From Paraburkholderia oxyphila NBRC 105797 (lineage in GTDB: Bacteria > Pseudomonadota > Gammaproteobacteria > Burkholderiales > Burkholderiaceae): DNA of 64,000 bases. Made by a program: the position numbers and the translations under genes. The stretch covers positions 1 through 64,000 of the forward strand of contig NZ_BAYD01000030.1 in the NCBI RefSeq assembly GCF_000685075.1, read 5' to 3'. Shown piece after piece: positions 17,560 through 27,582 of this stretch. The notes below the pieces were generated by a model, which did not search any database, had not been told where the DNA came from, and saw only the letters and a list, made by a program, of their open reading frames with translations. Each line of letters begins with the position of its first letter. Positions within the stretch are counted from its first letter, which is position 1.

Positions 17560-20500
17560 CTAGATCTGTCCGTTCGTGTTCGTGAGCGCGCCGCCGCTCG
17601 CGAGCGTCAAGGACGAGAGCGAGCGTATCGCGCCCTGCGTATTGTTCACGTCGCCCGACACGTTAGCCGCAATGTTCCCCTGTGCGGCGAGTACGCCATT
17701 CGCGTTGTTCAGGGTCCCGGCCCACGCCGCGATCTGGCCGGCGGCAATGATCTTGCCGCCCACGTTCGAGAAGGTGCCCGCACCACTGCCTGGTGCGATC
17801 GTCAGCGTGCCCGTTCCGGCGTCGAGGATCGTGCCACCGTCATTGATGAGCGCACCCGGCGCGAGAGTAAGGTCAGTGCTGTTGGTCTGAAGCGCACCGC
17901 CGTTCGAGTTGTCGAATGTGCCGCTGACGTTGAACCCCATCGTGGGGGTGCCATACTGTGTAATTGCACCGCCATGATTGATCAGGTCCGTCGCGCTCAA
18001 CACAAGCTGGTTCGCCTCGATATCGCCACTGCTGTTGTCGAGCGTGGAGTCAATCATGAGCGCCAGATTCGGCGCGACGATCGAGCCGCCGTTGTTCGTG
18101 AGCGAGCCGCTGTGAATGGTTTCGTCCGAGCCCGCGCCGATCTGGCCGCCATCGTTGTTCAGCATGCCGCTGACGAGGCTCAGGTCCGTATTCGATAGCA
18201 GCTTGCCGCTGGTGTTGTTCAGCGCGCCGCCGACCGTAGCCGTCAAGCCGTTCTGGCCGATGATTGAACCCGCCGCGTTGTTGAGCGCACCGGCCTGCGC
18301 CACGATCTGCCCGTTGCTCTGGATTGTGCCGCCAGCGTTCGAGAGCGATCCCGCGCCGCTGTCTGCATCGATCGTCATCGTGCCGTGACCGGCGTGCGTA
18401 ATCGTGCCGCCGTCATTGACGAGTGAACCCGGGGCAAGCGTGAGGTCCGTGCTGTTGGCCTGGAGCGTGCCACCGTTCGAGTTGTCGAACGTGCCGCTGA
18501 CATTGAAGCCCATCGCCGACGTGTCGTACTGCGTAATCACGCCGCCGCGGTTCAGTACGTTCGCCGCGGCCAGTGCAAGCTGGTTCGCCTCGATATCGCC
18601 GCCGCTGTTGTCGAGCGTGCCGCTTGCCGCTACCGTGAGGTTCGGTGCGACGATCGAGCCGTCATGGTTCGTCAGCGAGCCGCTATGGATCGCTACGTTC
18701 GAGCCCGCGCCAACCTGGCCGCCATCATTGTTCAGCATGCCGCTGGCGAGGTTCAGGTCCGTGTTCGAGAGCAGCTTGCCGTTGCTATTGTCGAGCGCGC
18801 CACCGACCGTCGCCGCAAGACCCTTCTGGCCGATGACCGAACCGGCCGCGTTATTGAGCGTTCCGGCCTGGGCCACGACCTGCCCGTTGCTCTGGATCGT
18901 GCCGCCGGCGTTCGAGAGCGATCCTGCGCCGCCACCCGCGTTGATCGTCAGTTTACCGTTGCCGGCGTGCGTGATCGTGCCACCATCGTTGTCGAGCGAG
19001 CCGGACGCGAGCGTGAGGTCCGTACTGTTGGCCTGGAGCATGCCACCGTTCGAATTGTCGAACGTGCCGCTGACATTGAAGCCCATCGCCGACGTGCCGT
19101 ACTGCGTAATCACGCCGCCGTGGTTCAGCACGTTCGTCGCGGCCAGTGCGATCTGGTTCGCCTCGATGTCGCCACCGCTGTTATCGAGCGTCGAGCCGAT
19201 TGTGAGGGCGAGATCAGGCGCGACGATCGAACCGCCATGATTGGTCATCGATCCGCTGTGGACCGTCACGTTCGAACCCGCGCCAATCTTGCCGCCATCA
19301 TTGTTCAGCGTGCCGGTGGCAAGGCTCAGGCCGGTATTCGAGACCACGTTGCCGTTCGTGTTGTTGAACGCGCCGCCAACCGTTGCCGCAAGACCGTTCT
19401 GCCCGATGATCGAACCCGATGCGTTGTCGAGCGCACCGGCCTGCGCCACAACCTGCCCGTTGCTCTGGATGGTGCCGCCAGCGTTCGAGAGTGATCCCGC
19501 GCCACCGCCCGCGTTTATAGCGAGCGTGCCGCTACCGGCGTGCGTGATCGTGCCGTGGTCGTTGACTAGCGTGCCAGGCGCGAGCGTAAGGTCCGTGCTA
19601 TTGGTCTCGAGCGTGCCGCCCGCCGAGTTGTCGAGCGTACCCGATACCGCAACGCTCATCGCCCCCGAGCCCGTCTGCGTAATCTTGCCGCCTTCGTTCA
19701 CGAGGTTACCCGGCGTCGAGACGGCGACCGTGGCCCCGTCGATCTCGCCCTTCGTGTTGTCGATGGACGCGCCGCTAGCGGTTGTCAACGTACTCGAGAG
19801 CGTGCCGCCAGCGTTGTTCAGTGCGCCAGTCGCGTTCGCCGTGAGCGAACCGCCCGCGGTAATCTGCCCGCTGTTGGCGAGGTTCCACGCCTGCAATACC
19901 GCGTTGGAAAGCGCCGAGATCTGCCCGGCGTTCGTGAACGAGTAGGCGCTCGCACTGATGTTGCCGTTACCACCGATTACGCCGCCCATGCCATTGAGCA
20001 GCGTTCCGGTCAGCCCCAGGTTCAGACCGTCGCCGTTCAGCGAGAGGATATGACCGCCCGTATTGTCGAGCGACGCCCCTGACACCGAGAGACCGGCAGC
20101 ACTCTGCATCGTCCCCTGGTAGTTGGCGATGGCGCCGCCGCGCACCTGCATCGCGCCCTGCGAGACGAACGTGCCCCCCTGGTTCGCAATCTGCCCGGCT
20201 ACCTGCGCGACGAGCGGCCCATGTGCGGAGACTGCGCCGCCCTGGTTCGACAGGTTACCCGCGCTGAGCGTCACGCTATTGCCGCCGGTTAGCGTGCCGC
20301 GGTCGTTCAAAAGCGTACCCGCAGCGTTTGCCGTCACCGCGCCCCCGGCGCTCGTCGTCGCACCCGCGAGATTCAGGTCGCCTGCGTTCGCCGTCATCGA
20401 CAGATTGCCGTTGGCCGCCGTCTCGCTGCCCGCGAGATTCACGCTGCTGCCCGAGAGGTTCGCGTCGCCGCCCGATACGTTCTGGCCGGTGGCGGTCAGC

Positions 20501-21699
20501 GCGCCCGCGGCGGTCAAGTTCAGGTTGGCTCGCTGCGTGACGTTGCCGTTGCTGTCCACGCCCGAAGCGAGCGATCCCGTCGATGACACAGCACCCGCGC
20601 CCACATTCACGGCCTGCTGCGCGGCCAGTGTGCCGCTGTTGACCAGTGTTCCTGCCGTGTTGGCCGAGAGCGCCTGCTGTGCGTACGTGGTGCCGGTGTT
20701 CTCGATGCCCTGCGAGGCGTTGAGCGCCACATTGCCGCTCGCGCTGGTCCTGCCCGAGAGCACGAGCTTGCCGTCCGCCTGCAAGGTCAGGTCGCCCGAC
20801 TGTGCCGCGAGCGTTCCGGCATTGCCGACCCCCACCCCGTGCTCGTTGCTCACGAGCAGGATTCTCCCGGCGTACATCCCTCCCAGCTGGCTGACGTCAA
20901 TCGAGACGGGCGAAGGGACGCCGTTGCCCGCGATGGGCGTGGCCGCGAGCGTGTCGTGGTTGACGTTGTTCGCACCCGCGATGACGTTCAGGGTGTTCGC
21001 ATAGATCGCCGCATTGACCTGCACGGCTCGCGTGATCAAGTCCACCTGATCGACGTTCGAGCCGTTGAAGCCCTGGCCCTGCACGGCGATGTTGCCGCCC
21101 GTGACGTTATAGCCGGTGAGTGCGCCGTTTGCGTCGATGAGCGGCACGCCGGTTGTCAGGACCGCGCGCGAGGTATTGATAAAGGAGCCGCCGTTCACCG
21201 ACAAGCCCGACGGATTGGCGATGACGACGGTCGCCCGCTGGCCTGCAACTTCGAGCGCCCCATTGAACTGCGAGGGATTCGGGCTATTGACCTGGTTGAC
21301 GATGACTCTGGCGGACTGGCCCGGCGCAAAGTTCGGGTTGCCGTTGATGTAGCCCGCCTGCTGCGTCTGGACGAGGGTCGGCGAGTTGTTGAGGATCGCG
21401 CCGTTCCTCTGCACGTCGAACTGGCTGTACGTATTCATCGATACGCCAGCGCCGCCCGGTCGATTGATGTCGACTTGAGGCAGACCGTTGGCGGTCTGCT
21501 GCACCTTCGGCGCGTTTGCGCCGGACGGGACGATCTGCGCGAAGGCCCCGAGCGGCACGCCCGCGAGCAGCGCCGCCGCGACGGTTGCCGTCACAACCGT
21601 TTCACCCCGCCCCCCCTTCCCGCTTGCGCTCGCCGTCTCTTCCACGGCCACGAACATCCCGCGCAGACGGCTGTATACCAGCCTGTAGTTTTGATTCAC
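17560..21699 (-). CDS. cdiA: CdiA/filamentous haemagglutinin, N-terminal segment with TPS domain
   Basis: The 1379 codons encode the start of the two-partner-secretion exoprotein. An extended signal peptide (MNQNYRLVYSRLRGMFVAVEE, cleavage near LGAFAQ at about residue 55) is followed by the haemagglutination-activity TPS domain (about 60-330) with NPSGLSVNGGSFINTSRAVL, and then long beta-helical repeats. Three exact-period 573-bp units lie at 19542-17824. The frame ends at TAG (17562-17560) after LTNTNGQI, yet the same frame continues open to 11386, so this is one gene of 3438 codons cut by a single amber codon. No cdiB gene is adjacent: the next gene upstream is an SDR. Confidence 0.85.
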   Translation of the reverse strand: MNQNYRLVYSRLRGMFVAVEETASASGKGGRGETVVTATVAAALLAGVPLGAFAQIVPSGANAPKVQQTANGLPQVDINRPGGAGVSMNTYSQFDVQRNGAILNNSPTLVQTQQAGYINGNPNFAPGQSARVIVNQVNSPNPSQFNGALEVAGQRATVVIANPSGLSVNGGSFINTSRAVLTTGVPLIDANGALTGYNVTGGNIAVQGQGFNGSNVDQVDLITRAVQVNAAIYANTLNVIAGANNVNHDTLAATPIAGNGVPSPVSIDVSQLGGMYAGRILLVSNEHGVGVGNAGTLAAQSGDLTLQADGKLVLSGRTSASGNVALNASQGIENTGTTYAQQALSANTAGTLVNSGTLAAQQAVNVGAGAVSSTGSLASGVDSNGNVTQRANLNLTAAGALTATGQNVSGGDANLSGSSVNLAGSETAANGNLSMTANAGDLNLAGATTSAGGAVTANAAGTLLNDRGTLTGGNSVTLSAGNLSNQGGAVSAHGPLVAQVAGQIANQGGTFVSQGAMQVRGGAIANYQGTMQSAAGLSVSGASLDNTGGHILSLNGDGLNLGLTGTLLNGMGGVIGGNGNISASAYSFTNAGQISALSNAVLQAWNLANSGQITAGGSLTANATGALNNAGGTLSSTLTTASGASIDNTKGEIDGATVAVSTPGNLVNEGGKITQTGSGAMSVAVSGTLDNSAGGTLETNSTDLTLAPGTLVNDHGTITHAGSGTLAINAGGGAGSLSNAGGTIQSNGQVVAQAGALDNASGSIIGQNGLAATVGGAFNNTNGNVVSNTGLSLATGTLNNDGGKIGAGSNVTVHSGSMTNHGGSIVAPDLALTIGSTLDNSGGDIEANQIALAATNVLNHGGVITQYGTSAMGFNVSGTFDNSNGGMLQANSTDLTLASGSLDNDGGTITHAGNGKLTINAGGGAGSLSNAGGTIQSNGQVVAQAGTLNNAAGSVIGQKGLAATVGGALDNSNGKLLSNTDLNLASGMLNNDGGQVGAGSNVAIHSGSLTNHDGSIVAPNLTVAASGTLDNSGGDIEANQLALAAANVLNRGGVITQYDTSAMGFNVSGTFDNSNGGTLQANSTDLTLAPGSLVNDGGTITHAGHGTMTIDADSGAGSLSNAGGTIQSNGQIVAQAGALNNAAGSIIGQNGLTATVGGALNNTSGKLLSNTDLSLVSGMLNNDGGQIGAGSDETIHSGSLTNNGGSIVAPNLALMIDSTLDNSSGDIEANQLVLSATDLINHGGAITQYGTPTMGFNVSGTFDNSNGGALQTNSTDLTLAPGALINDGGTILDAGTGTLTIAPGSGAGTFSNVGGKIIAAGQIAAWAGTLNNANGVLAAQGNIAANVSGDVNNTQGAIRSLSSLTLASGGALTNTNGQI
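17824..19542 (-). repeat. Three 573-bp tandem repeats inside cdiA
   Basis: Units starting at His-Ala-Gly codons at 19542, 18969 and 18396 have an exact spacing of 573 bp (191 codons). A diverged fourth copy starts at 17823 (DAGTGTLTI). Each unit contains SLSNAGGTIQSNGQ, GQxGLxATVGGA, GGSIVAPxL, LDNSxGDIEANQ and MGFNVSGTFDNSNGG. Units differ by scattered substitutions without length change. They are predicted to add right-handed beta-helix turns to the CdiA filament. Confidence 0.9.
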
Positions 21700-21949
21700 C
21701 GACTTAACCCCGCGTAGCGTTTATTACGCAAGCCTGACGGCGGGGTAATCTCAAAACTCGTCAAATATTGTCAAAGCCGCTCATGCAGCAGCGACTCCAG
21801 ATTTATCTCAAACGATTCAAAGCGTGATGGCTGTATCCGTGGCGCGCTTACAACGCCCATACACCGCGCGCCACGGTGCGTGACGCGCGTAAAACGCAAA
21901 TCGTCGCGGTAAGGCGGCGTCCCGATCCTTCGCGCGCCCCGCGCCGGGA

Positions 21950-22753
21950 TCAGCCGCGCCCCACGAACGGCATCTTGGTCGCCATGATCGTCATGAACTG
22001 CACGTTCGCCTCGAGCGGCAGCTGCGCCATGTGCAGGACCGCATCGGCGACGAGCTCGACGTCCATCAGCGGCTCGACGGCGATCTCGCCGTTCGCCTGC
22101 GGCACGCCGCGCGCCATGCGCTCGGCCATCTCGGTGGCCGCGTTGCCGATGTCGATCTGGCCGCACGCGATGTCGTGGCGCCGCCCGTCGAGCGACACCG
22201 ACTTCGTGAGGCCCGTAATCGCGTGCTTGGTGGCCGTGTACGCGATGCTGAACGGCCGCGGCGCGTGCGCCGAGATCGAGCCGTTGTTGATGATGCGGCC
22301 GCCGCGCGGGCTCTGGCGCTTCATCAGCGCGAACGCCGCGCGCGTGCACAGGAACACGCCGGTGAGATTCGTGTCGACCACGGCGCGCCAGTCGTCGACG
22401 GAAAGCTCGTCAATCTCGACCGCCTTCGCGCTGCGGCCCGCGTTGTTGAACAGCAGGTCCAGCCGCCCATAGTGCGTCTGCACGCTCTCGAAGAGCGCGT
22501 CCACCGAGGCGGCATCCGCGACATCGCACGGCACGGCCAGCGCCTCCTGGCCGGCCGCGCGCGCCTCGGCGGCGAGCGTCTCGAGCGGCTCGGCGCGCCG
22601 GCCCGTGAGCACCACGGCATAGCCGTTCGCCAGCAGCTTGCGCGCACAGGCGCGCCCGATGCCGCTGCCCGCGCCGGTCACGAGCGCCACTTTGCGCGCG
22701 GGATGCGCGGCCGTACCCGTTGCCGCGCCTTCGTTTCGATTCGCTTCTGTCAT
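21950..22753 (-). CDS. SDR-family oxidoreductase
   Basis: The product is a 267-aa short-chain dehydrogenase/reductase. It has the cofactor motif [13 protein letters not shown], the arginine-bearing TGRRAEPL favouring NADP(H), [13 protein letters not shown], catalytic Ser in [14 protein letters not shown], and YTATK (YxxxK). The substrate cannot be deduced. The ATG at 22753 (MTEANRNEG) is preferred, with upstream in-frame ATGs at 22792 and 22831 possible. The LysR gene lies 85 bp upstream on the same strand, so the two may be linked. Confidence 0.9.
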   Translation of the reverse strand: MTEANRNEGAATGTAAHPARKVALVTGAGSGIGRACARKLLANGYAVVLTGRRAEPLETLAAEARAAGQEALAVPCDVADAASVDALFESVQTHYGRLDLLFNNAGRSAKAVEIDELSVDDWRAVVDTNLTGVFLCTRAAFALMKRQSPRGGRIINNGSISAHAPRPFSIAYTATKHAITGLTKSVSLDGRRHDIACGQIDIGNAATEMAERMARGVPQANGEIAVEPLMDVELVADAVLHMAQLPLEANVQFMTIMATKMPFVGRG

Positions 22754-22838
22754 GATGTCTGCCTCGTTGCGATCAGTTTCAATCGATTCCATCGTACAAG
22801 TCGTTGCCCTGGCGCGATGGGCGATTTGCAATGTGCGC

Positions 22839-23723
22839 TCAGCGCGCCGCCAGCATCGCGCGCAACACGTCCACGAACGCGCTGCCCGCCTGCGAATCCA
22901 TGCCGCCGTCGCGCCATACCGCGAACACGCCCACGGTCAGCTCCGGCTCCACGCGGCGGATCGCGACCGGCTCGCCCGCGCTCCTCGCGGTGATCTCGTC
23001 GAGCAGCACGCGCCCGATGCCGCGCGCCGCCAGCGAGCGCGCCACGTACCAGGTCTGCGCCTCGACGGCGGCAAGCCGCCCATCCACGCCCTGCGTCTCG
23101 AGCAGATGGCCGATGGTCTCGCCCAGCGGGTCGACATTGCCGATGCTGATCCAGTCGCCATCGACGAATTCCTGCAGCGCGAGCGGCACGTCGGCGGGCG
23201 TGGGATCGTCGGGCGGCGCCACGCACACCACGGCCGTGCGGCCGAGTTCGAGCGCTTCGATGCCGGGCCGCGCGGGCGGGTTGAGTGCGACGCCCACGTC
23301 CAGCTCCCGTGTGAGCAAGGCGTTGAGCAGCTCGGCCGTATGGCGCGTCTGAACCTTGAGCGAAACGGCCGGGTAGCTCGCGCGAAACGCCTGCACGGCC
23401 TGCGGAATGAGACTGAGCCCGAGGCTGGGCAGACAGCCGATGCGCAGCAGTCCTTGCGGATGCAGCGCGAGATTGCGCGCGAGGTCGCGAATGCTGTCGA
23501 GGCTCGACTGGAGCTTCTGCGTTTCGGCGAACAGCAATTCGGCTTCGCGCGTGGGCTGCAGGCGGCCGTGCGTGCGCGCGAACAGCTTCAGGCCCGCGCG
23601 TCGCTCGGCATGCGCGAGCACCTTGCTCACGGCGGGCTGCGAGACGCACAGGAGCTCGGCGGCCTTCGAGAGCGAGCCCGTGCGCATGATCGCGTGGAAG
23701 ACTTCAATATGACGTAGACGCAT
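22839..23723 (-). CDS. LysR-family transcriptional regulator
   Basis: The product is 294 aa. An N-terminal winged helix-turn-helix ([20 protein letters not shown], then [20 protein letters not shown]) precedes a periplasmic-binding-protein-like effector domain (from about residue 90, [17 protein letters not shown]). The start MRLRHIEVF (23723) is typical for the family; an ATG five codons upstream is also possible. It sits between the DUF2252 and SDR genes, all on the minus strand, and the SDR gene is a candidate target. The inducer is unknown. Confidence 0.92.
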   Translation of the reverse strand: MRLRHIEVFHAIMRTGSLSKAAELLCVSQPAVSKVLAHAERRAGLKLFARTHGRLQPTREAELLFAETQKLQSSLDSIRDLARNLALHPQGLLRIGCLPSLGLSLIPQAVQAFRASYPAVSLKVQTRHTAELLNALLTRELDVGVALNPPARPGIEALELGRTAVVCVAPPDDPTPADVPLALQEFVDGDWISIGNVDPLGETIGHLLETQGVDGRLAAVEAQTWYVARSLAARGIGRVLLDEITARSAGEPVAIRRVEPELTVGVFAVWRDGGMDSQAGSAFVDVLRAMLAAR

Positions 23724-23740
23724 GAGACGCGAACGCAAAA

Positions 23741-25168
23741 TCAGATGCGGAAATCGGCGGCCATGTCCTCGTCGCTGCGCGCCACGATCTCACCGCTGCG
23801 CGCGGCCTTGATGAACGCCTCGTAGTCGCGCTCCACCTGATCCGCGTAGCTGGCCGCATAGCCCGCGAGCGCCTCGGCGAACGGGTCGCCGCGCCCGATA
23901 TACGCAGCGATCTCGATAGCCGCATTGCCCGACTTCGCATGCGCGCGCGCCATCGCCCAGCCGCACATGCGCGCGTAGCCCGCGAGCAGCGTGCTGTCGA
24001 GCAACTCGAGGTCCACCGAGAGCTTCATGTCGCGCAACTGGCGGAAGTAGAAGTGGCGCCCCGAAGGCCCCGTGGACCAGCCGAGGAAGAGATCGCTCGC
24101 GGCCTGCAGCAGGCGCTGCCCCTGCACCACGCGCGCGCCCTCGTGCTTGAAAGCGGGCGATTTGAAGTACTGGGAAATCACGGATTGGCGCGCTTCCTTC
24201 AACTGCAGGAAGAGCGGCTTGCCGTGGTGATCGACGAGCAGCATGACGAGGCAGCGCGTGCCCACGCTGCCCACGCCCACCACCTTGAAAACGAGATCCT
24301 GGATCTCGAAGTGATCGAGCAGCTCGCGGCGGTCGGGCGCGAGCGTCTTCAGATAGGCCTCGTAGGTCGGCGTGATCATCGAGCGCCAGTCGCCGTGCGT
24401 CAGCCAGTTGTCCTCGTGCTCGTAAAGCGAATTCGGGCCGTGCACGTGAAAGAGCGCGGGCGGCGCGTCGCGGATCGTCCAGTGCGTGTTGGCTTTGCCT
24501 TCGCGCTCGTCGCGAAAGGCGAGCTTTTCGAGCATGCTCTCGTGCGTGCGGCCCGCGGCCTTCTCCATGCCGCGGCGAATCAGGCGGCGGCCCTCGGGTG
24601 TGAGTGCAGTCTCCACCATGCGGTCGAACGTGATCTTGTCGTACCAGAGTTCCAGCGCGCCGAATTCCGCATACTGGCGCATGCGGTCGCGATAGGTGGT
24701 CACGGCCGTCATCACGAGGTCTTCGGCCACGCCGCGCGAGTAGCGCATGTGCCGCGCCGCCACCACGAGACTCGCGACGAGCCGTTTGAGATCCCACTCC
24801 CAGGGACCGGGCGCCACTTCGTCGAAGTCGTTCAGATCGAACACGAGCTGGCGCTCGGGCGTGGCGAAGCCGCCGAAGTTGAGCAGATGGCCGTCGCCGC
24901 AAATCTGCATGACCATGCCCGTGTTCTGCACCTGGGCGAGATCGTGGGCCTGCAGGATCGCGCTGCCGCGAAAGAACGTGAAGGGCGAGACGATCATGCG
25001 CCCGTAGCGCAGCGGCACGAGGCTGGGCACGCGCCCCTCGCTGTTCTGCTTGAGCAGCGCGACCGGATCGCGCTGCAACTCGCCCACCTGCCTGTGGCTC
25101 GAGCGCTTCGCGCGCTCGCGCGCGGCGCGGCCGGCCGCCTCGCGTTCTGCTACGGTCCTTCCATTCAT
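23741..25168 (-). CDS. DUF2252 domain-containing protein
   Basis: The product is 475 aa. DUF2252 proteins have a kinase/phosphotransferase-like fold but no settled function. Hallmarks are RYGRMIVSPFTFFRGSA, MQICGDGHLLNFGGFATPER, LVFDLNDFDE, WDLKRLVASLVVAAR and GVGSVGTRCLVMLL. The C-terminal part keeps GWAMARAHAKSG. The ATG at 25168 (MNGRTVAERE) is preferred because GGAG lies six bases before it; an ATG four codons upstream (25180) is the alternative. It overlaps nothing and is followed after 17 bp by the LysR gene. Confidence 0.92.
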   Translation of the reverse strand: MNGRTVAEREAAGRAARERAKRSSHRQVGELQRDPVALLKQNSEGRVPSLVPLRYGRMIVSPFTFFRGSAILQAHDLAQVQNTGMVMQICGDGHLLNFGGFATPERQLVFDLNDFDEVAPGPWEWDLKRLVASLVVAARHMRYSRGVAEDLVMTAVTTYRDRMRQYAEFGALELWYDKITFDRMVETALTPEGRRLIRRGMEKAAGRTHESMLEKLAFRDEREGKANTHWTIRDAPPALFHVHGPNSLYEHEDNWLTHGDWRSMITPTYEAYLKTLAPDRRELLDHFEIQDLVFKVVGVGSVGTRCLVMLLVDHHGKPLFLQLKEARQSVISQYFKSPAFKHEGARVVQGQRLLQAASDLFLGWSTGPSGRHFYFRQLRDMKLSVDLELLDSTLLAGYARMCGWAMARAHAKSGNAAIEIAAYIGRGDPFAEALAGYAASYADQVERDYEAFIKAARSGEIVARSDEDMAADFRI

Positions 25169-25427
25169 GAACGGCTCCATTTCTCGAGGATGTTCGTGGA
25201 TGCTCGTAATGCACTCCGCATTGGCTTGCAAGGATAGCCTGACGCGCCGATCATATTTAAGCGTGCGGCCCCTTTTTGTGCAAGCCGGCAGGTCGCCCGC
25301 GCAGTGAGCGCGCACGGCGTGCGCCGCTCATGTACCGTGCGCTCTGGACGCCACCCGTCAACACGATGGGCGGGTAGCGCCCCGGGGATGCGTCCGGGCC
25401 CGGTCCTCACCGCATTACGAGGTCACC

Positions 25428-26675
25428 ATGAACGTCGATGTCTACGGAACACTCGTCGCCGCGTCGCTCGTGCTGTTGCTCGGCAACCGCCTCGTGGCCG
25501 CGCTGCCGCTGCTGCGCAAATGGACGATTCCCGAGCCGGTGGCGGGCGGCCTCGTGGCCGCGCTCGCCGTGTTCGGCCTGCATTCGTTCGCGCACGTCGA
25601 CGTGCGCTTCGACGTCTCGCTGCAAACGCCGCTCATGCTCGCGTTCTTCGCGACCATCGGACTGAACGCCAGGCTCGCGAGCCTGAAGTCCGGCGGGCCC
25701 ATGCTCGCGCGCTTCCTTGCCGTGGTGGTCGGGTTGCTCCTGCTGCAGAACGCGGTCGGCATCGGGCTGGCGTACGCGCTGGGTGTCGACCCGCTCTTCG
25801 GTCTGCTGGGCGGCTCGGTCGCGCTCTCGGGCGGACACGGCACCGGCGCGGCGTGGGGCAAGGTCTTCACGGAGCGCCACGGGCTGCAGTCGGCGACCGA
25901 GGCCGCCATCGCCTGCGCGACGTTCGGGCTCGTGATGGGCGGCATCCTCGGCGGCCCCGTCGCGCAGCGGCTCGTCAAGCGCCTCGGACGCAGCGAAGCG
26001 GCAGCGGCGCGCGCGGCCGCAGTCGATGTCGATGCCGATGGCGAACACCATGCTCCCGCCGCCCAGGCCGCCCCGCAGGCGTTCGAAGAACCGCAGGCCG
26101 AGCAGCCGACCACCGCCGCCGCCTTCATCGAAACGCTCACGCTGATTGCCATCAGCCTCGCCGCCGGCAACGTGCTCGCGGGCTGGCTCACGGGCACGGC
26201 ATTCGAGCTGCCCGCCTTCGTGTGCGTGCTGTTCGTGGCGGTGCTGCTCGCCAATGGCCTGGCCGTGCTCGGCCTGCCCGCGATCGAGCATGCCGTGGCG
26301 CTGATCGGCAATGTGAGCCTCGCGCTCTTTCTCGCGATGGCGCTCATGACCCTGCGCCTGTGGGACCTCGCCGCGCTCGCGTTGCCGGTGTTCACGATCC
26401 TCGTCGCGCAGGTCGTGCTGATGGTGCTCTACGCGAGCTTCGTCACCTTCCGCGTGATGGGCTCGAACTACGACGCCGTCGTGCTCTCGGCAGGCCATTG
26501 CGGCTTCGGACTCGGCGCGACGCCCACCGCCATCGCCAACATGCAGGCGGTGACCGCGCGCTTCGGCCACTCGCATCTCGCGTTTCTGGTCGTGCCGATG
26601 GTAGCGGCGTTCTTCATCGACATCGCCAACGCCATCGTCATCAAGTTGTTTCTCGCGCTGCCCATTTTTCACTGA
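25428..26675 (+). CDS. gltS: Sodium/glutamate symporter
   Basis: The product is a 415-aa inner-membrane carrier with about ten to twelve hydrophobic segments, slightly longer than E. coli GltS. It starts MNVDVYGTLVAASLVLLLGN and keeps the family blocks IPEPVAGGLVAAL, GGHGTGAAWGKVF and SAGHCGFGLGATPTAIANMQ. A hydrophilic central loop of about 40 residues rich in Ala, Glu and His (around 185-225) separates the two halves. GAGGTCACC precedes the ATG. It imports glutamate with Na+. Confidence 0.94.
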   Translation: MNVDVYGTLVAASLVLLLGNRLVAALPLLRKWTIPEPVAGGLVAALAVFGLHSFAHVDVRFDVSLQTPLMLAFFATIGLNARLASLKSGGPMLARFLAVVVGLLLLQNAVGIGLAYALGVDPLFGLLGGSVALSGGHGTGAAWGKVFTERHGLQSATEAAIACATFGLVMGGILGGPVAQRLVKRLGRSEAAAARAAAVDVDADGEHHAPAAQAAPQAFEEPQAEQPTTAAAFIETLTLIAISLAAGNVLAGWLTGTAFELPAFVCVLFVAVLLANGLAVLGLPAIEHAVALIGNVSLALFLAMALMTLRLWDLAALALPVFTILVAQVVLMVLYASFVTFRVMGSNYDAVVLSAGHCGFGLGATPTAIANMQAVTARFGHSHLAFLVVPMVAAFFIDIANAIVIKLFLALPIFH

Positions 26676-26784
26676 GTTTCACTGGGCGGCCTCGCGCACG
26701 GGTCCGCTGATCCGTAGCGGCTGGACTTCGCGCTAAAATCGCGCGATGCGCCCCCCCGCGCGCTGCACTGCATCGAGTACGAAC

Positions 26785-27405
26785 ATGTCCCTCACCGCCT
26801 GGCTCTTTTTCCTGCCCGCCTGCTTCGCGCTGAACATGGCGCCCGGGCCGAACAACCTGCTGTCGATCAACGTGGCCGCGCGCCACGGCTTCATGCGCGC
26901 ACTGGTGGGCGGCACGGGCCGGCTGGTCGCCTTCGCCGCAATGATCGCGCTCGCGGCCACCGGTCTCGCATTCGTGCTGCGCGCCTCGGAGGCCGTGTTC
27001 TTCGCCATCAAGCTCGCGGGCGCGGCCTATCTCGTGTGGCTCGCCGTGCAGCTCTGGCGCAGCGACGCCGCCCCGATCGGGATGAAGCTCGACGACGACG
27101 TCACCCTCGCGCGCATCGCACAGCGCGAATGCCTCGTGGCGGCGGGCAACCCGAAGGCGATTCTCGTGTTCACCGCGTTCCTGCCGCAATTCGTCAATGT
27201 CGCCAAGCCGATGCTGCCGCAGTTCGGCGTGCTGGGCGCGAGCTTCCTCGTGCTCGAATGCGTCGCCATCGCGCTCTACTCGCTCGCCGGCATGTACCTC
27301 GGGCGCTGGCTCACGCGCGCGAGCGTGCGCCGCTGGTTCAACCGCGCGTGCGGCGCGTTTCTGGGCGTCATCGGCCTGAGCTTCCTGCTCGTGCGCCGCG
27401 CCTGA
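26785..27405 (+). CDS. LysE-family exporter
   Basis: The product is a 206-aa inner-membrane protein with six predicted helices. The N-terminal signature FFLPACFALNMAPGPNNLLSINVAARHG and the middle LAGAAYLVWLAVQLWRS and AAGNPKAILVFTAFLPQF are typical of the LysE/RhtB superfamily, which exports amino acids or related metabolites. MSLTAWLFF (26785) is chosen; the 13 codons upstream in frame are not hydrophobic. The substrate is not predictable. It lies about 110 bp downstream of gltS. Confidence 0.9.
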   Translation: MSLTAWLFFLPACFALNMAPGPNNLLSINVAARHGFMRALVGGTGRLVAFAAMIALAATGLAFVLRASEAVFFAIKLAGAAYLVWLAVQLWRSDAAPIGMKLDDDVTLARIAQRECLVAAGNPKAILVFTAFLPQFVNVAKPMLPQFGVLGASFLVLECVAIALYSLAGMYLGRWLTRASVRRWFNRACGAFLGVIGLSFLLVRRA

Positions 27406-27582
27406 TCCCTCGCCTTTTCTTCGTCTCTCAGCACATCGGGAAAACACGTAGTTCATAACGTATTCCTGATGATTCAGCCGAGAAACTTTAACTGTCGTTA
27501 ATCGACGGCAGCCCCTATGCTCGAACCATCGTCCGCATCGCCAATGCGGACACGCGGTTTTCAACGTCATTGGGGAATCCAT

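Noticed and set aside
17824-19542. Repeats as an assembly duplication
   Set aside because: The copies differ by many substitutions while keeping frame and length, so they are old and real rather than a duplicated read segment.
25330-25427. Riboswitch in the gltS leader
   Set aside because: The leader is GC-rich with several weak stems, but no known riboswitch core could be matched.
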